Origin: JBOHPP01 sp050731755
Lineage (GTDB): Bacteria; Methylomirabilota; Methylomirabilia; Rokubacteriales; CSP1-6
Length of the DNA: 39,039 nucleotides
Direction: 5' to 3'
Assembly: GCA_050731755.1 (NCBI GenBank)
Contig: JBOHPP010000181.1
Location: 1-39,039 of the forward strand
The notes under the pieces are model-generated. The model saw only the letters and a program-made list of their open reading frames with translations, made no database searches and had not been told where the DNA came from. Positions 31,117 to 38,920 of the stretch are shown here, piece after piece. Position numbers and translations under genes: made by a program. How positions within the stretch are numbered: the stretch's first letter is position 1; each line of letters opens with the position of its first letter.

Positions 31117-31280
31117 GACGCCGGGGGTGGTGTGGGCCCGGGAGAGGTCGCTCGACCACGCAGCACACGCCCGCATGGCCCGGCGCGGCTGGGCTCCATC
31201 TGACCGGGCGCGGTCCGCGCGGGTAGGTGGCGGGAACGGGTCTCGTCGATCCCTCCCGGGCCCACACCACCCTCGGCGTC
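31117..31280 (+). repeat. Structured dispersed element, copy 2
   Basis: Arms 31117-31150 and 31247-31280 are complementary at 31 of 34 positions; two of the three mismatches become G-U pairs if the plus strand is RNA. The enclosed core has CTCGACCACGCAG (31151-31163), GCGGCTGGGCTCCA (31185-31198) and GGAACGGGTCTCGTC (31233-31247), matching copy 1 at 7564-7730 in order and nearly in spacing. The stem sequence is unrelated to copy 1. An inner hairpin CCATCT (31196-31201)/AGGTGG (31225-31230) can form. Here the element is antisense to both flanking genes, unlike copy 1. Confidence 0.8.
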
Positions 31281-31324
31281 CACGCATCCTCCCGCGGGCT
31301 TTTCCAGCGCGCCCGCGCCGGCGC

Positions 31325-32227
31325 TCAGGCGTCCTTCACGGAATTCTCCAGCGTCCCCAGACTGGTGATTTCGAGCTTGACGGCGTCGCCAGGCTGGAGG
31401 AAGACGGGCGGCTTGCGGGCGAAGCCCACGCCCGGCGGCGTGCCGGTGGCGATGAGGTCGCCGGGCTGGAGCGTCATGATGCCGGACAGGTAGCTCACGA
31501 GGTAGCGGACGTCGAAGATGAACGTGCGCGTGTTGCCGGTCTGCATGAGGTTGCCGTTCACCCACAGCTTGAGGTCCAGCCCGTGGGGGTCCTTGACCTC
31601 GCCGCGGTCGGCGATGTACGGGCCCACCGGCGCCATCGTGTCGCCGATCTTGCCGGCGGCCCACTGAGTGGTGACGAACTGGAAGTCCCGCGCGCTCACG
31701 TCGTTGATGATGGTGTAGCCCCATACGAAATCCAGGGCTTGCTCCTTCGGCACGTGTCGAGCGGTCCGCCCAATGACAACGCCCAACTCAACTTCCCAAT
31801 CGAGCTGTTTCGACCCTCTTGGGCGGAGGATCGGCTCACCGGGGTCGAGGATCGCGTTGGCCCACTTGGGAAAGATCGGCGGCTCCTTGGGGATGGGCTG
31901 GCCGGCCTCCTCCGCGTGGTCCCGGTAGTTGAGGCCGATACAGATGAATTTGCCGGGATCGGCGGTCGGCGCGTGGAGGCGGGCCCCGCGGCGAGGCACG
32001 GTGACCCACTCGGTGATGGACGCGACGGCTTCCCGTGCTGCCACGCCGCCCTCGAGGAAGCCGCGCGTGCTCTGGGGCACGAGCGCGGCGGCGATCTCCG
32101 CGGCCCGGACGACGCCCTTGCCAGCGAGCGTTGCCGCCAGGCTCGCCTGGAGGTCGACGATCCGGTCGTCTTCCAGGGCGCCCAGGCGCGCGGGGAGGCC
32201 ATTGGTGGAGAAGCGGACGAGCTTCAT
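31325..32227 (-). CDS. Fumarylacetoacetate hydrolase family protein
   Basis: A 300-residue FAH-family enzyme. The conserved core is FICIGLNYRDHAEEAG, metal ligands in DWEVELGVVIG (ExE) and the later Asp in INDVSARDFQ, then GKIGDTMAPVGP and DLIATGTPPGVG. Family members are fumarylpyruvate hydrolases, 2-oxohept-3-enedioate hydratase/isomerases and ureidoglycolate lyases; the specific substrate is not determinable here. A GGAGGGAG ribosome site precedes the ATG and a TATAAT box lies at 32262-32257. The gap between it and apgM holds the structured element. Confidence 0.93.
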   Translation of the reverse strand: MKLVRFSTNGLPARLGALEDDRIVDLQASLAATLAGKGVVRAAEIAAALVPQSTRGFLEGGVAAREAVASITEWVTVPRRGARLHAPTADPGKFICIGLNYRDHAEEAGQPIPKEPPIFPKWANAILDPGEPILRPRGSKQLDWEVELGVVIGRTARHVPKEQALDFVWGYTIINDVSARDFQFVTTQWAAGKIGDTMAPVGPYIADRGEVKDPHGLDLKLWVNGNLMQTGNTRTFIFDVRYLVSYLSGIMTLQPGDLIATGTPPGVGFARKPPVFLQPGDAVKLEITSLGTLENSVKDA

Positions 32228-32256
32228 CGAACTCCCTCCAGGAAAGGATTGGGGGG

Positions 32257-32262
32257 ATTATA
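32257..32262 (-). promoter_or_regulatory. -10 box of FAH-family gene
   Basis: A perfect TATAAT on the minus strand, 30 nt before the ATG at 32227, with a GGAGGGAG ribosome site between. No recognisable -35 is seen at 16-18 bp. Confidence 0.5.
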
Positions 32263-32365
32263 GCGCCCGGCGATTTTCGATGGGTCGGCCACCCCTGGGA
32301 GCGGATAATGACGGTATCCGTCTCGCGGCTCGGGCCCCGACACGGATCGAAGGAGGACGGGAGCG

Positions 32366-32791
32366 ATGGGTGCTCGACTGATCGCGGCAGCGGTGATGAT
32401 GGCGCTGGCCCTGGCCGGGCCCCTGCAGCCCCTGGCGGCGGCGCAGCAGTCCGGGCCGCCGCCGAGCGTTCCGGCTCGGCCCGAAGTCTCGGCTGCGCCA
32501 GAAGACGACTTCGAGGAAGACGTCGAGCCGCCGCTCGACTTCTATGACGTCGGGGCCGTGGCCATGACGGTCGTCGGCTTTCCCCTCAAGGCGGTCGTGT
32601 GCGGGTTCGGCGGCATCGTGGGCGCCGCCCTGTTCGTGGTCACGTTCGGGAGCGCCGCTCGGGCCTCGGCCGCGGTGGTACGCGAAGGATGCGCGCAGAA
32701 CTGGGTCGTGACCGGCCGTGACCTCCGGCCCGAGGAGCCACCCTCCCGCGCCATCGAGTGGGACATGCAGGAGGCGGCCGGCCGGCAATAG
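32366..32791 (+). CDS. Exported or membrane protein of unknown function
   Basis: A 141-residue protein with an N-terminal signal (MGARLIAAAVMMALALAG...AAAQQ), a Pro/acidic linker (APEDDFEEDVEPPLDF), then a Gly/Ala-rich membrane-like segment (VCGFGGIVGAALFVVTFG) with a paired Cys before and after it and EGCAQNWVVTGRDL. I recognise no named family. AAGGAGGA lies 9 nt upstream of the ATG. A GATAAT box at 32304-32309 may be its -10. The next gene, a CusF-like protein, follows closely in the same reading frame after the TAG. Confidence 0.72.
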   Translation: MGARLIAAAVMMALALAGPLQPLAAAQQSGPPPSVPARPEVSAAPEDDFEEDVEPPLDFYDVGAVAMTVVGFPLKAVVCGFGGIVGAALFVVTFGSAARASAAVVREGCAQNWVVTGRDLRPEEPPSRAIEWDMQEAAGRQ

Positions 32792-32869
32792 TCCCCGGCT
32801 GCCGCCGTCCTGAGTTCCGCCCGTCGTCGCACTTCTCTGATCCTGGCCGCGCTGTTCGTCGTCCTGCTG

Positions 32870-33151
32870 GTGGCGTTCGGCGCCGGCATTTGGGGCACCG
32901 TGATGCGCCCGCCCGCCTACGAGGTCCGAGGGGAAATCGTGGCCCGCCCGGCGGCCAATATGCTCCTGGTCCGCCACGAGGCGGTCGCCGCCCTGGGGAT
33001 GGACGCCATGGAGTTGATGGCGGTCTTCACCGACCCCGCGCTGGTCGAGGCCAGCGGCGCCCGGCCCGGCGACCGCGTGAGGCTCGCCGTGCGGCGCGCC
33101 GACGACCGGCTGGTCCTCGTACGGATCGACCGCCTGCCGGCGGCGCCCTGA
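32870..33151 (+). CDS. CusF-like copper-binding domain protein, probably membrane-anchored
   Basis: From GTG 32870 this is 93 residues; the domain ANMLLVRHEAVAALGMDAME...GDRVRLAVRRADDRLVLVRI resembles the CusF/CopK-type periplasmic copper-binding OB fold, with His and two Met in the expected region. The frame extends upstream to a CTG at 32810 and there encodes TSLILAALFVVLLVAFG, a clear transmembrane helix that the GTG start would cut. The true start is therefore probably the CTG. Upstream of that the frame meets the TAG of the previous gene. Copper binding is inferred from the domain; the residues should be checked against a structure. Confidence 0.62.
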   Translation: MAFGAGIWGTVMRPPAYEVRGEIVARPAANMLLVRHEAVAALGMDAMELMAVFTDPALVEASGARPGDRVRLAVRRADDRLVLVRIDRLPAAP

Positions 33152-33167
33152 CGACGCCAGGCTGACG

Positions 33168-33560
33168 TCACGGTCGTCGCGGCAATTCTCTGAGGTACGC
33201 CACCAGCGCCTCGATGTCGGCGTCGCTCAAGTGGAAGCCGAAGGCCGGCATCCCGGGCCGACCGAAGGGCGCGCCTCCGTGCTTGATGATGTCGAACATG
33301 TAGCGATCGGACCGGGGGCTCATACGGCTCTGATCGCTCAAATCGCCGGGATGGATGAGGAACAGCGCCGCCCGCCACGCCCCCCGCCCGTCCCGTCCAT
33401 GGCACTCGACGCAGAACGCATAATAGAGGCGCTCGCTGCGCGACGCGCCCGGCGGCGGCTTGGCAACGTCCAGCAGCCAGGCCAGCCCGCCCGTGAAGAG
33501 GCCCAGAGCCGCCAGCGCTGCGGCCAGCGCGATCAGGGGGCGGCTCCGCGAGCGGGCCAC
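33168..33560 (-). CDS. Membrane-anchored c-type cytochrome
   Basis: A 130-residue monohaem cytochrome c. An N-terminal hydrophobic helix (LIALAAALAALGLFTGG) anchors or exports it, the haem motif is CVECH, and the axial Met is likely in GRPGMPAFG. The C-terminal helix is SDADIEALVAYLRELP, typical of class I cytochromes. GTG start at 33560. It is convergent with the copper-binding gene, with 16 nt between stops. Its redox partner is not identifiable. Confidence 0.9.
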   Translation of the reverse strand: MARSRSRPLIALAAALAALGLFTGGLAWLLDVAKPPPGASRSERLYYAFCVECHGRDGRGAWRAALFLIHPGDLSDQSRMSPRSDRYMFDIIKHGGAPFGRPGMPAFGFHLSDADIEALVAYLRELPRRP

Positions 33561-33592
33561 GCCGGCAGGGTAGCACGCTGAGGACGACCACC

Positions 33593-33621
33593 TTGACAGG
33601 CTGGGGCAGGCTGTCTAGACT
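33593..33621 (+). promoter_or_regulatory. Sigma-70 promoter of first TRAP binding-protein gene
   Basis: TTGACA (33593-33598), 17-bp spacer, TAGACT (33616-33621). Transcription should start near 33628, leaving a leader of about 134 nt before ATG 33762, which has AAGGAGG. GACAG (33595-33599) and CTGTC (33611-33615) form an inverted repeat spanning the promoter. Confidence 0.75.
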
Positions 33622-33761
33622 CGCGCCACTTTCCGCGCGAGTACGTGCGGAAGGAGCCGACTCCTGCCGGCGGGCGGTGGACGATCGAGCCCGACAGGGA
33701 TCCGCCCGGCGCGAGGGGGTCGAGCCCGCGGGACCTCAACCCTCACTAAGGAGGTATCGCC

Positions 33762-34847
33762 ATGCGATACGGTTTGCTTAAAGGCCTCATCGTCCTGGGT
33801 GTCGTCCTGGCGGGCGCCGCGTACCTGGCGTCTACCCTGACCACGCCCGCCGAGGCCCAGCGCAAGGTTCAGTGGAAGATGGCCAGCGCCTTCGGCAGCA
33901 AACTGCCCCACCTCGGGACCTCCGCGCTGCGCTTCGCTGACAACGTCAAGGTCATGTCGGGGGGGTCGCTCGAGCTGAAGTTCTTCGAGCCCGGGGCGCT
34001 GGTTCCGGCGCTCGAGTGCTTTGACGCCGTCTCTAAGGGCTCGATCGAGTCGTGCTGGACGACGCCGGGCTACCACACCGGCAAGTACCCGGCGCTGGCC
34101 TTCTTCACCACCGTGCCGTTCGGTCCCCAGATCGGTGAGTTCCTCGCCTGGAAATGGTTTGGGGGCGGCAACGATCTCCGGAACGAGATCTACGCCAAGC
34201 ACAACCTGATCGCGTTCGACTGCTTCTCGATCGGTCCCGAGACATCCGGGTGGTTCCGAAAGGAAGTCAAAAACGTGGCCGAGCTGAAGGGGATCAAGAT
34301 GCGCTTCTTCGGCCTCGGTGCCCAGGTGATGCAGAAGCTGGGCGTGAACACGCAGCTGCTGGCCGCGGCCGACATCTATCCCGCGCTCGAGCGGGGCGTC
34401 ATCGACGCGACCGAGTTTTCGATGCCGACGATGGACCTCGCGCTGGGCTTCCACCAGATCGCCAAGAATAACTACTACCCCGGCTGGCACCAGCAGGTGT
34501 CGGTGAGCGAGCTGCTCATGAACAAGGCGGAGTGGGACAAGCTCTCCGAGCAGCACAAGCGGATCATCCAGGTCGCGCTCAACGACACCGTGATCCACAC
34601 CTACGTCGAGACCGAAGCGAAGAACCCGCCGGTGATGCAGGAGATGAAGGAGAAGCACAAGGTCACCAACCGTCGCTGGTCCGACGACGATCTCCGGGCG
34701 TTCGAGAAGGCGTGGCTCGAGGTGCTGGCCGAGGAGAGCGCCAAGGACGCCACGTTCAAGAAGGTCGCCGACCACTACCTGAACTGGCGGAAGACCTACA
34801 AGATCTGGGGCGACGCCCAGGAGATGAAGGGCACCTACCAGAACTAG
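33762..34847 (+). CDS. dctP: TRAP transporter substrate-binding protein (DctP family)
   Basis: A 361-residue periplasmic binding protein. A signal peptide (MRYGLLKGLIVLGVVLAGA...AEAQ) is followed by WKMASAFGSKLPHLG, GALVPALECFDAVSKGSIE, the conserved Arg of FRKEVKNVAELKGIKMRF and ALERGVIDATEF, the family signatures. It is convergent with dctM/dctQ, which are on the minus strand with their own promoter, an unusual arrangement. The substrate is unknown; the family mostly binds carboxylates. A strong promoter and ribosome site suggest high expression. Confidence 0.95.
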   Translation: MRYGLLKGLIVLGVVLAGAAYLASTLTTPAEAQRKVQWKMASAFGSKLPHLGTSALRFADNVKVMSGGSLELKFFEPGALVPALECFDAVSKGSIESCWTTPGYHTGKYPALAFFTTVPFGPQIGEFLAWKWFGGGNDLRNEIYAKHNLIAFDCFSIGPETSGWFRKEVKNVAELKGIKMRFFGLGAQVMQKLGVNTQLLAAADIYPALERGVIDATEFSMPTMDLALGFHQIAKNNYYPGWHQQVSVSELLMNKAEWDKLSEQHKRIIQVALNDTVIHTYVETEAKNPPVMQEMKEKHKVTNRRWSDDDLRAFEKAWLEVLAEESAKDATFKKVADHYLNWRKTYKIWGDAQEMKGTYQN

Positions 34848-34861
34848 CGCTAGGAGAGTCG

Positions 34862-34892
34862 AGGTGGGGGGGCCATTCGTGGCCCCCACCTT
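34862..34892. terminator. Bidirectional terminator between dctP and dctM
   Basis: Arms at 34862-34875 (AGGTGGGGGGGCCA) and 34880-34892 (TGGCCCCCACCTT) with a TTCG tetraloop, between two convergent stops. One unpaired G is tolerated in the left arm. Confidence 0.75.
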
Positions 34893-34893
34893 C

Positions 34894-36276
34894 CTAATCG
34901 AGGAAGCCGGCCAGCCTAGGCAGCCATAGAACGATGCTCGGGAAGTAGATGCAGAGCAGCAGCCCGACGACTTGCAGCGCCACGAACGGATACATGCCTC
35001 GGTAGACGTCGGTCATGGTCACGCCGGGCGGCGCCGTTCCCTTCATGTAGAACAGCGTGGCGCCGAATGGCGGCGTCATGAACGCGGTCTGCAGGTTGAC
35101 CGCGACGAGGGTGCCGAACCACGCCATCAGGTAGCTCTGTGAGCCCAGATGCGCGGAGAAGTCGTACTTCGCGATGATCGGTGCGAACACCGGCAGGACG
35201 ATCAGGCAGATCTCGATCCATTCGAAGGGAAAGCCGAGCAGGAAGACCAGGACCATCACGAAGGTGAGCATCTCCCACCCCGTGTCGATGCCGAACTTCG
35301 CGAGCATTCCGATCATCAGGTCGTCGCCGCCCAGCACCCGGAACACGTACGAGAAGCCGGTCGCGCCGAGGAAGATCAGGAACACCAGGGCGTTGGCCCG
35401 GCAGCAGGAGAAGATGGCCTCGTTCATCATGGTCATGGTCAGGCGCCGGTTCAGGGCGGCGATGAGGAGCGAGCCGAACACACCGACGGCGGCGCTCTCG
35501 GTCGGCGTGGCCCAACCGGCGAAGATCGAGCCGATGACGATCACCATCAGCGCCGTCATCGGGAACAGCCCCCGCCAGAGGGCCAGCCAGAACTCGGCGC
35601 GGGTCTGCGGCCCGTACTCGGGCGGCAGCTTGGGCGCCTTGGCTGGTCGGAACAGCGCGACCCCAATGATGTAGATCAGGTAGAGCCCCGAGAGCACGAA
35701 GCCCGGCATGGCGGCCGCGAGAAAGAGCGCCCCGGCGGAGGTCACCAGCATCTCCGCCATCACCACCAGCATGATCGCCGGCGGGATGAGGATGCCCAGC
35801 GTTCCGGCCGAGGCGATGGTGCCGATCGACAGTCGCTTGTCGTAGCCGGAGGCCAGCATCTGCGGCAGGGCGATCACCGAGAGCGTCACCACCGCCGCGC
35901 CGACCGTGCCGATGGGCGCGGCCAGGATGGTGCCCATCACCATGACGGCGACCGCCAGCGCGCCCGGAACTCGCCTCAAGAGGACTTCCGTCGCCTTCAG
36001 CATGTCCATGGCCGAGCCGGATCGCTCCAGGATCGACCCCATGAAGATGAACATGGGAATCGACGCCAGCACCGGATCGGCGGCGACACCGCCCCACATG
36101 CGCAGCACGACGTCGTAGAGACCGAGCAAGTTGAAGATGCCGAGCAGCCAGCCCGCGAGCCCGAACAGCAGCGCCATCCCGCCCATGACGAAGGCCACGG
36201 GGTAGCCGCAGAAGATCACGAAGAACATCGCCACGAACATGATCAGCGCGAGGTTGTCGGCCAGCCAGTCGAGCAC
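34894..36276 (-). CDS. dctM: TRAP transporter large permease (DctM family)
   Basis: A 460-residue permease with about 12 hydrophobic helices, the Na+-coupled transport subunit. Family traits include MFVAMFFVIFCGYPVAFVMG near the N-terminus, PMFIFMGSILERSG, the conserved TSAGALFLAAAMPG region, FAGWATPTESAAVGVFG and QTAFMTPPFGATLFYMKG. The start is GTG 36276 with GGGGGC upstream. It is 18 nt downstream of dctQ and they form one operon, but the binding protein is on the other strand. Confidence 0.96.
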   Translation of the reverse strand: MLDWLADNLALIMFVAMFFVIFCGYPVAFVMGGMALLFGLAGWLLGIFNLLGLYDVVLRMWGGVAADPVLASIPMFIFMGSILERSGSAMDMLKATEVLLRRVPGALAVAVMVMGTILAAPIGTVGAAVVTLSVIALPQMLASGYDKRLSIGTIASAGTLGILIPPAIMLVVMAEMLVTSAGALFLAAAMPGFVLSGLYLIYIIGVALFRPAKAPKLPPEYGPQTRAEFWLALWRGLFPMTALMVIVIGSIFAGWATPTESAAVGVFGSLLIAALNRRLTMTMMNEAIFSCCRANALVFLIFLGATGFSYVFRVLGGDDLMIGMLAKFGIDTGWEMLTFVMVLVFLLGFPFEWIEICLIVLPVFAPIIAKYDFSAHLGSQSYLMAWFGTLVAVNLQTAFMTPPFGATLFYMKGTAPPGVTMTDVYRGMYPFVALQVVGLLLCIYFPSIVLWLPRLAGFLD

Positions 36277-36294
36277 GCTGCCCCCTATCGCGGC

Positions 36295-36894
36295 CTAGAC
36301 ATCCATGACGGTGGTGCCGATCTGCAGATTCACCTCATCTGGCGACCGCCCACCGAACAGGAGGACGATCACCCGAGCCAGGACGCTGAGGATGCCGAGC
36401 ACCACCAGCCAGAGTCCGGCGGCGTAGATGCCCTTGATGAACCAGCGATAGCGGAGCCCGACCGTGCTATCGGACTGCTCGCTCAGCCCGTAGGACGACG
36501 CGACGAAATCCAGGCTGTGGTAGGCGACGAGCGCGCAGTACGGTAACGCGAAGAGCAGGCAGCCCGCCAACTCGATCCAGGCCTTGTGCCGAAGCGGCAG
36601 GTTCTCCGTGAAGGAGTCGACCCGGGGATGCGCGTTGATCGTGTAGCCGTAGCCCATCCACAGCGAGAAGAGCGCGGCGTGGAAGTGCCATTCCAGCTCC
36701 TGGAGCTTCGTCAGGGGGGCCGGGATGCCAGCCTTGCGGGCGAGGACGTCGAAGCAGGTCACCGCCGCCATGATGACGAGCAGCCAGGCGGACGACCGAG
36801 CGACCACCTCGAGCGACCGCCGCAGACCTTCGGAGATCTTCAGGAGCGTGGACACGACACCAGTCCTTTTCCGCAGCCGGGTGAGCGAGGGCAC
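36295..36894 (-). CDS. dctQ: TRAP transporter small permease (DctQ family)
   Basis: A 199-residue membrane protein with four hydrophobic helices, FDVLARK, LTKLQELEWHFHAALFSLWMG and a conserved region after TM2 (INAHPRVDSFTENLP). It pairs with the downstream DctM. GTG 36894 is the first start, and a more internal one near 36858 would shorten the N-terminus. A TTGACA (36965-36960)/TACGGT (36941-36936) promoter with 18-bp spacing lies upstream. Confidence 0.92.
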   Translation of the reverse strand: MPSLTRLRKRTGVVSTLLKISEGLRRSLEVVARSSAWLLVIMAAVTCFDVLARKAGIPAPLTKLQELEWHFHAALFSLWMGYGYTINAHPRVDSFTENLPLRHKAWIELAGCLLFALPYCALVAYHSLDFVASSYGLSEQSDSTVGLRYRWFIKGIYAAGLWLVVLGILSVLARVIVLLFGGRSPDEVNLQIGTTVMDV

Positions 36895-36935
36895 GGTGGC
36901 CCTCGGGCGGGACGAGGCGGCCGGCGAGCCCGGTC

Positions 36936-36965
36936 ACCGTAGTTGTCCGACCGGGTAGCTGTCAA
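36936..36965 (-). promoter_or_regulatory. Promoter of dctQM operon
   Basis: On the minus strand, TTGACA (36965-36960), 18-bp spacer and TACGGT (36941-36936, a weak match to TATAAT). The leader would be about 35 nt. TTGACAG is shared with the promoters of both dctP genes and of perR. Confidence 0.4.
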
Positions 36966-37036
36966 CGAGAATCTTGGCGTCCCTGTCGCTGACAAGTGAA
37001 ATGCCCGCGCTCCCTACACACGTAGACAGGTTCCTC

Positions 37037-37063
37037 TTGACAGCCTGTCCTTCGCTATATAAG
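37037..37063 (+). promoter_or_regulatory. Promoter of second TRAP binding-protein gene
   Basis: TTGACA (37037-37042) and TATAAG (37058-37063) with a 15-bp spacer, or TAAGCT at 37060 with 17 bp. A perfect palindrome GACAGCCTGTC (37039-37049) overlaps the -35 box, a likely operator position. The start codon is at 37110 with GGGGAGGG. Confidence 0.6.
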
Positions 37064-37109
37064 CTTTCGCCACTTTTCGAGACCGCGAATCATCATTGGG
37101 GAGGGCCCT

Positions 37110-38243
37110 ATGAACAGGTTCCTGTCCGTCCGGTCCGCAATTGCCCTCGCGATCGTCGCAAGCATCCTCGCCTTCCTCGCCGGTTCATATAGTCGACCCG
37201 GCCAGGCCACGGCCCAGGCTCCGATCCGGTGGAAGGTCCAGAGCGCGTGGCCACCCACCTCCATCGTCCAGGACGCGGCCAAGCTGCTGGTGGAGACGAT
37301 CGAGAAGACCTCCGGCGGGCGGCTCAAGATCGAGCTCCTGCCCGCGGGGGCCATCGTCCCGGCCTTCGAGATCCAGGACGCGGTGAACCGCGGCGTGATC
37401 GACGCGGGGCACACGGCTCCTGGCTACATCCTCGGCAAGCTGCCGGCGTTCATCCCACTGAGCCACGGGCCTCTCTTCGGGATGGACTTCATCGACTACT
37501 ACGGCTGGTACTGGGAGGGTGGCGGGCACGAACTGCTCAACGAGGCCTACCAGAAGCACCTGAAGATGAACGTGGTGAGCTTCCAGGTGCACCCCGAAGG
37601 GCCGCAGGCGATGGGGTGGTTCAGGAAGGAGATCAAGACGTTCGACGACATCAAGGGCCTGAAGTACCGCATCTACGGCATCGGGGCCGAAGTGTACAGC
37701 AAGCTCGGCATCAGCGCCGTGACGATCCCCGGCGGCGAGATCGTCCCCGCCCTCGAGCGCGGGGTCATCGACGGCGCCGACTGGATCAACTGTTACGACG
37801 ACAAGATCCTCGGCCTCGACAAGGTCGCCAAGTACCACTACGCCCCCGGGATGCACGAGCCCACGACCGTGGGTGACTTCATCATCAACAAGGCGAAGTG
37901 GGACGCGCTGCCCGCCGACCTCAAGGAAATCGTCAAGGTCTCCGTCCAGGCCTCCTACTGGAACCACTTCGTCCGGTTCCAGGAGAAGACGGCGAAGGCG
38001 TGCCAGGAGCTGATCGCGTCGGGTACCAAGATTCTCAAGACCACCCCCGAGCTCAATCGGCGATTCCTCAAGGTGTACGACGAGATCCACACTGCCAACG
38101 CGAACAAGGACGCCTTCTACAAGAAGGTGGTGGACTCCCAGAAGAAGTACGCCGGCCTGATCGTTCCCTACCGGCTTTCCTACTGGCCGGCCTACGACTT
38201 CATCGGCGAGCACTACTGGAAGGAGAAGATCTGGTTGAAGTAG
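37110..38243 (+). CDS. dctP: TRAP transporter substrate-binding protein (DctP family), second
   Basis: A 377-residue periplasmic binding protein with a signal peptide (AIALAIVASILAFLAGS...ATAQ), then WKVQSAWPPTSIVQD, GAIVPAFEIQDAVNRGVID, FRKEIKTFDDIKGLKYRI and ALERGVIDGADW. It is paralogous to the protein at 33762 but clearly diverged. It precedes dctQ and dctM in the usual order. A strong hairpin separates it from dctQ, which would give more binding protein than permease. Confidence 0.96.
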   Translation: MNRFLSVRSAIALAIVASILAFLAGSYSRPGQATAQAPIRWKVQSAWPPTSIVQDAAKLLVETIEKTSGGRLKIELLPAGAIVPAFEIQDAVNRGVIDAGHTAPGYILGKLPAFIPLSHGPLFGMDFIDYYGWYWEGGGHELLNEAYQKHLKMNVVSFQVHPEGPQAMGWFRKEIKTFDDIKGLKYRIYGIGAEVYSKLGISAVTIPGGEIVPALERGVIDGADWINCYDDKILGLDKVAKYHYAPGMHEPTTVGDFIINKAKWDALPADLKEIVKVSVQASYWNHFVRFQEKTAKACQELIASGTKILKTTPELNRRFLKVYDEIHTANANKDAFYKKVVDSQKKYAGLIVPYRLSYWPAYDFIGEHYWKEKIWLK

Positions 38244-38279
38244 CTCCCAGGATCTGAAGGTATCGCCCTGCCGCGGACG

Positions 38280-38312
38280 GCAATGGGGCCGGCTCCTCGC
38301 CGGCCCCATTGC
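38280..38312 (+). terminator. Intra-operon hairpin between dctP and dctQ
   Basis: Perfect 14-bp arms GCAATGGGGCCGGC (38280-38293) and GCCGGCCCCATTGC (38299-38312) with a TCCTC loop. It lies 37 nt after the dctP stop and 51 nt before the dctQ start. It may attenuate transcription or protect the dctP mRNA 3' end. Confidence 0.75.
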
Positions 38313-38362
38313 TTGCCCGTGGCTGATCCGAGCACAAGCCACGGGACGAGAAGGAGGGTTCG

Positions 38363-38920
38363 TTGGCGACTTCAGCTTCCCCTGAGAGGAGGGCGGCCGG
38401 ACGAGCGACGGCGCTGGTGCGGCTGGTGCGGGTGATCGACACGTTCTCGGAGTGGTCGGGCCGGGTCTTCGCCTGGATGATCCTCCCGCTGGTGTTCGGG
38501 GCCACCTACGAGGTCATCGCCCGCTACGTCTTCAACCGGCCCACCATCTGGGCCTACGACCTGACCTACATGCTGTACGGCAGCCACTTCATGCTGGGCG
38601 CCGGCTACACGCTCCTGCACGGCGGCCACATCCGCACCGACATCTTCTACCAGAAGTGGTCGCCGCGGACCCAGGGTCGGATCGACGCGTTGCTCTACCT
38701 GCTCTTCTTCTTCCCCGGGATGATCTTCTTCTTCTGGATGGGGGCCCAGGAGGGCCTGCACTCCTGGGATATCGGGGAGACCTCGGACGCCAGCCCCTGG
38801 CGCCCGATCCTCTATCCCCTGAAGCTGGCCATTCCGGTCGCGGCCCTGCTCCTCCTCGTCCAAGGGGTGTCCGAGTTCATCAAGAGCGCCCACCGGGCGC
38901 TCAAGGGACGGCCGCTGTGA
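38363..38920 (+). CDS. dctQ: TRAP transporter small permease (DctQ family), second
   Basis: A 185-residue membrane protein with four hydrophobic helices, a conserved family motif VIARYVFNRPTIWAYDLTYM and GHIRTDIFYQKW. The start is TTG 38363 with AAGGAGGG just upstream. The last four bases overlap the next gene's GTG (GTGA), so translation is coupled to dctM. Confidence 0.93.
   Translation: MATSASPERRAAGRATALVRLVRVIDTFSEWSGRVFAWMILPLVFGATYEVIARYVFNRPTIWAYDLTYMLYGSHFMLGAGYTLLHGGHIRTDIFYQKWSPRTQGRIDALLYLLFFFPGMIFFFWMGAQEGLHSWDIGETSDASPWRPILYPLKLAIPVAALLLLVQGVSEFIKSAHRALKGRPL

Noticed and set aside
7564..31280. Integron attC site or transposon with terminal inverted repeats
   Set aside because: No attC core sites, no integrase or transposase, and terminal repeats of one transposon family would be alike between copies, whereas these arms differ completely.
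31089..31724. N-terminal extension of apgM to a start at 31724
   Set aside because: It would run through the structured element and into the FAH gene, has repetitive Arg/His/Pro sequence and no homology signature; GTG 31088 begins a normal ApgM.
35149..36546. A 465-codon plus-strand frame opposite dctM/dctQ
   Set aside because: It is antisense to two clear TRAP permease genes and its composition (His/Arg/Asp/Glu-rich) is that of a GC-driven shadow.
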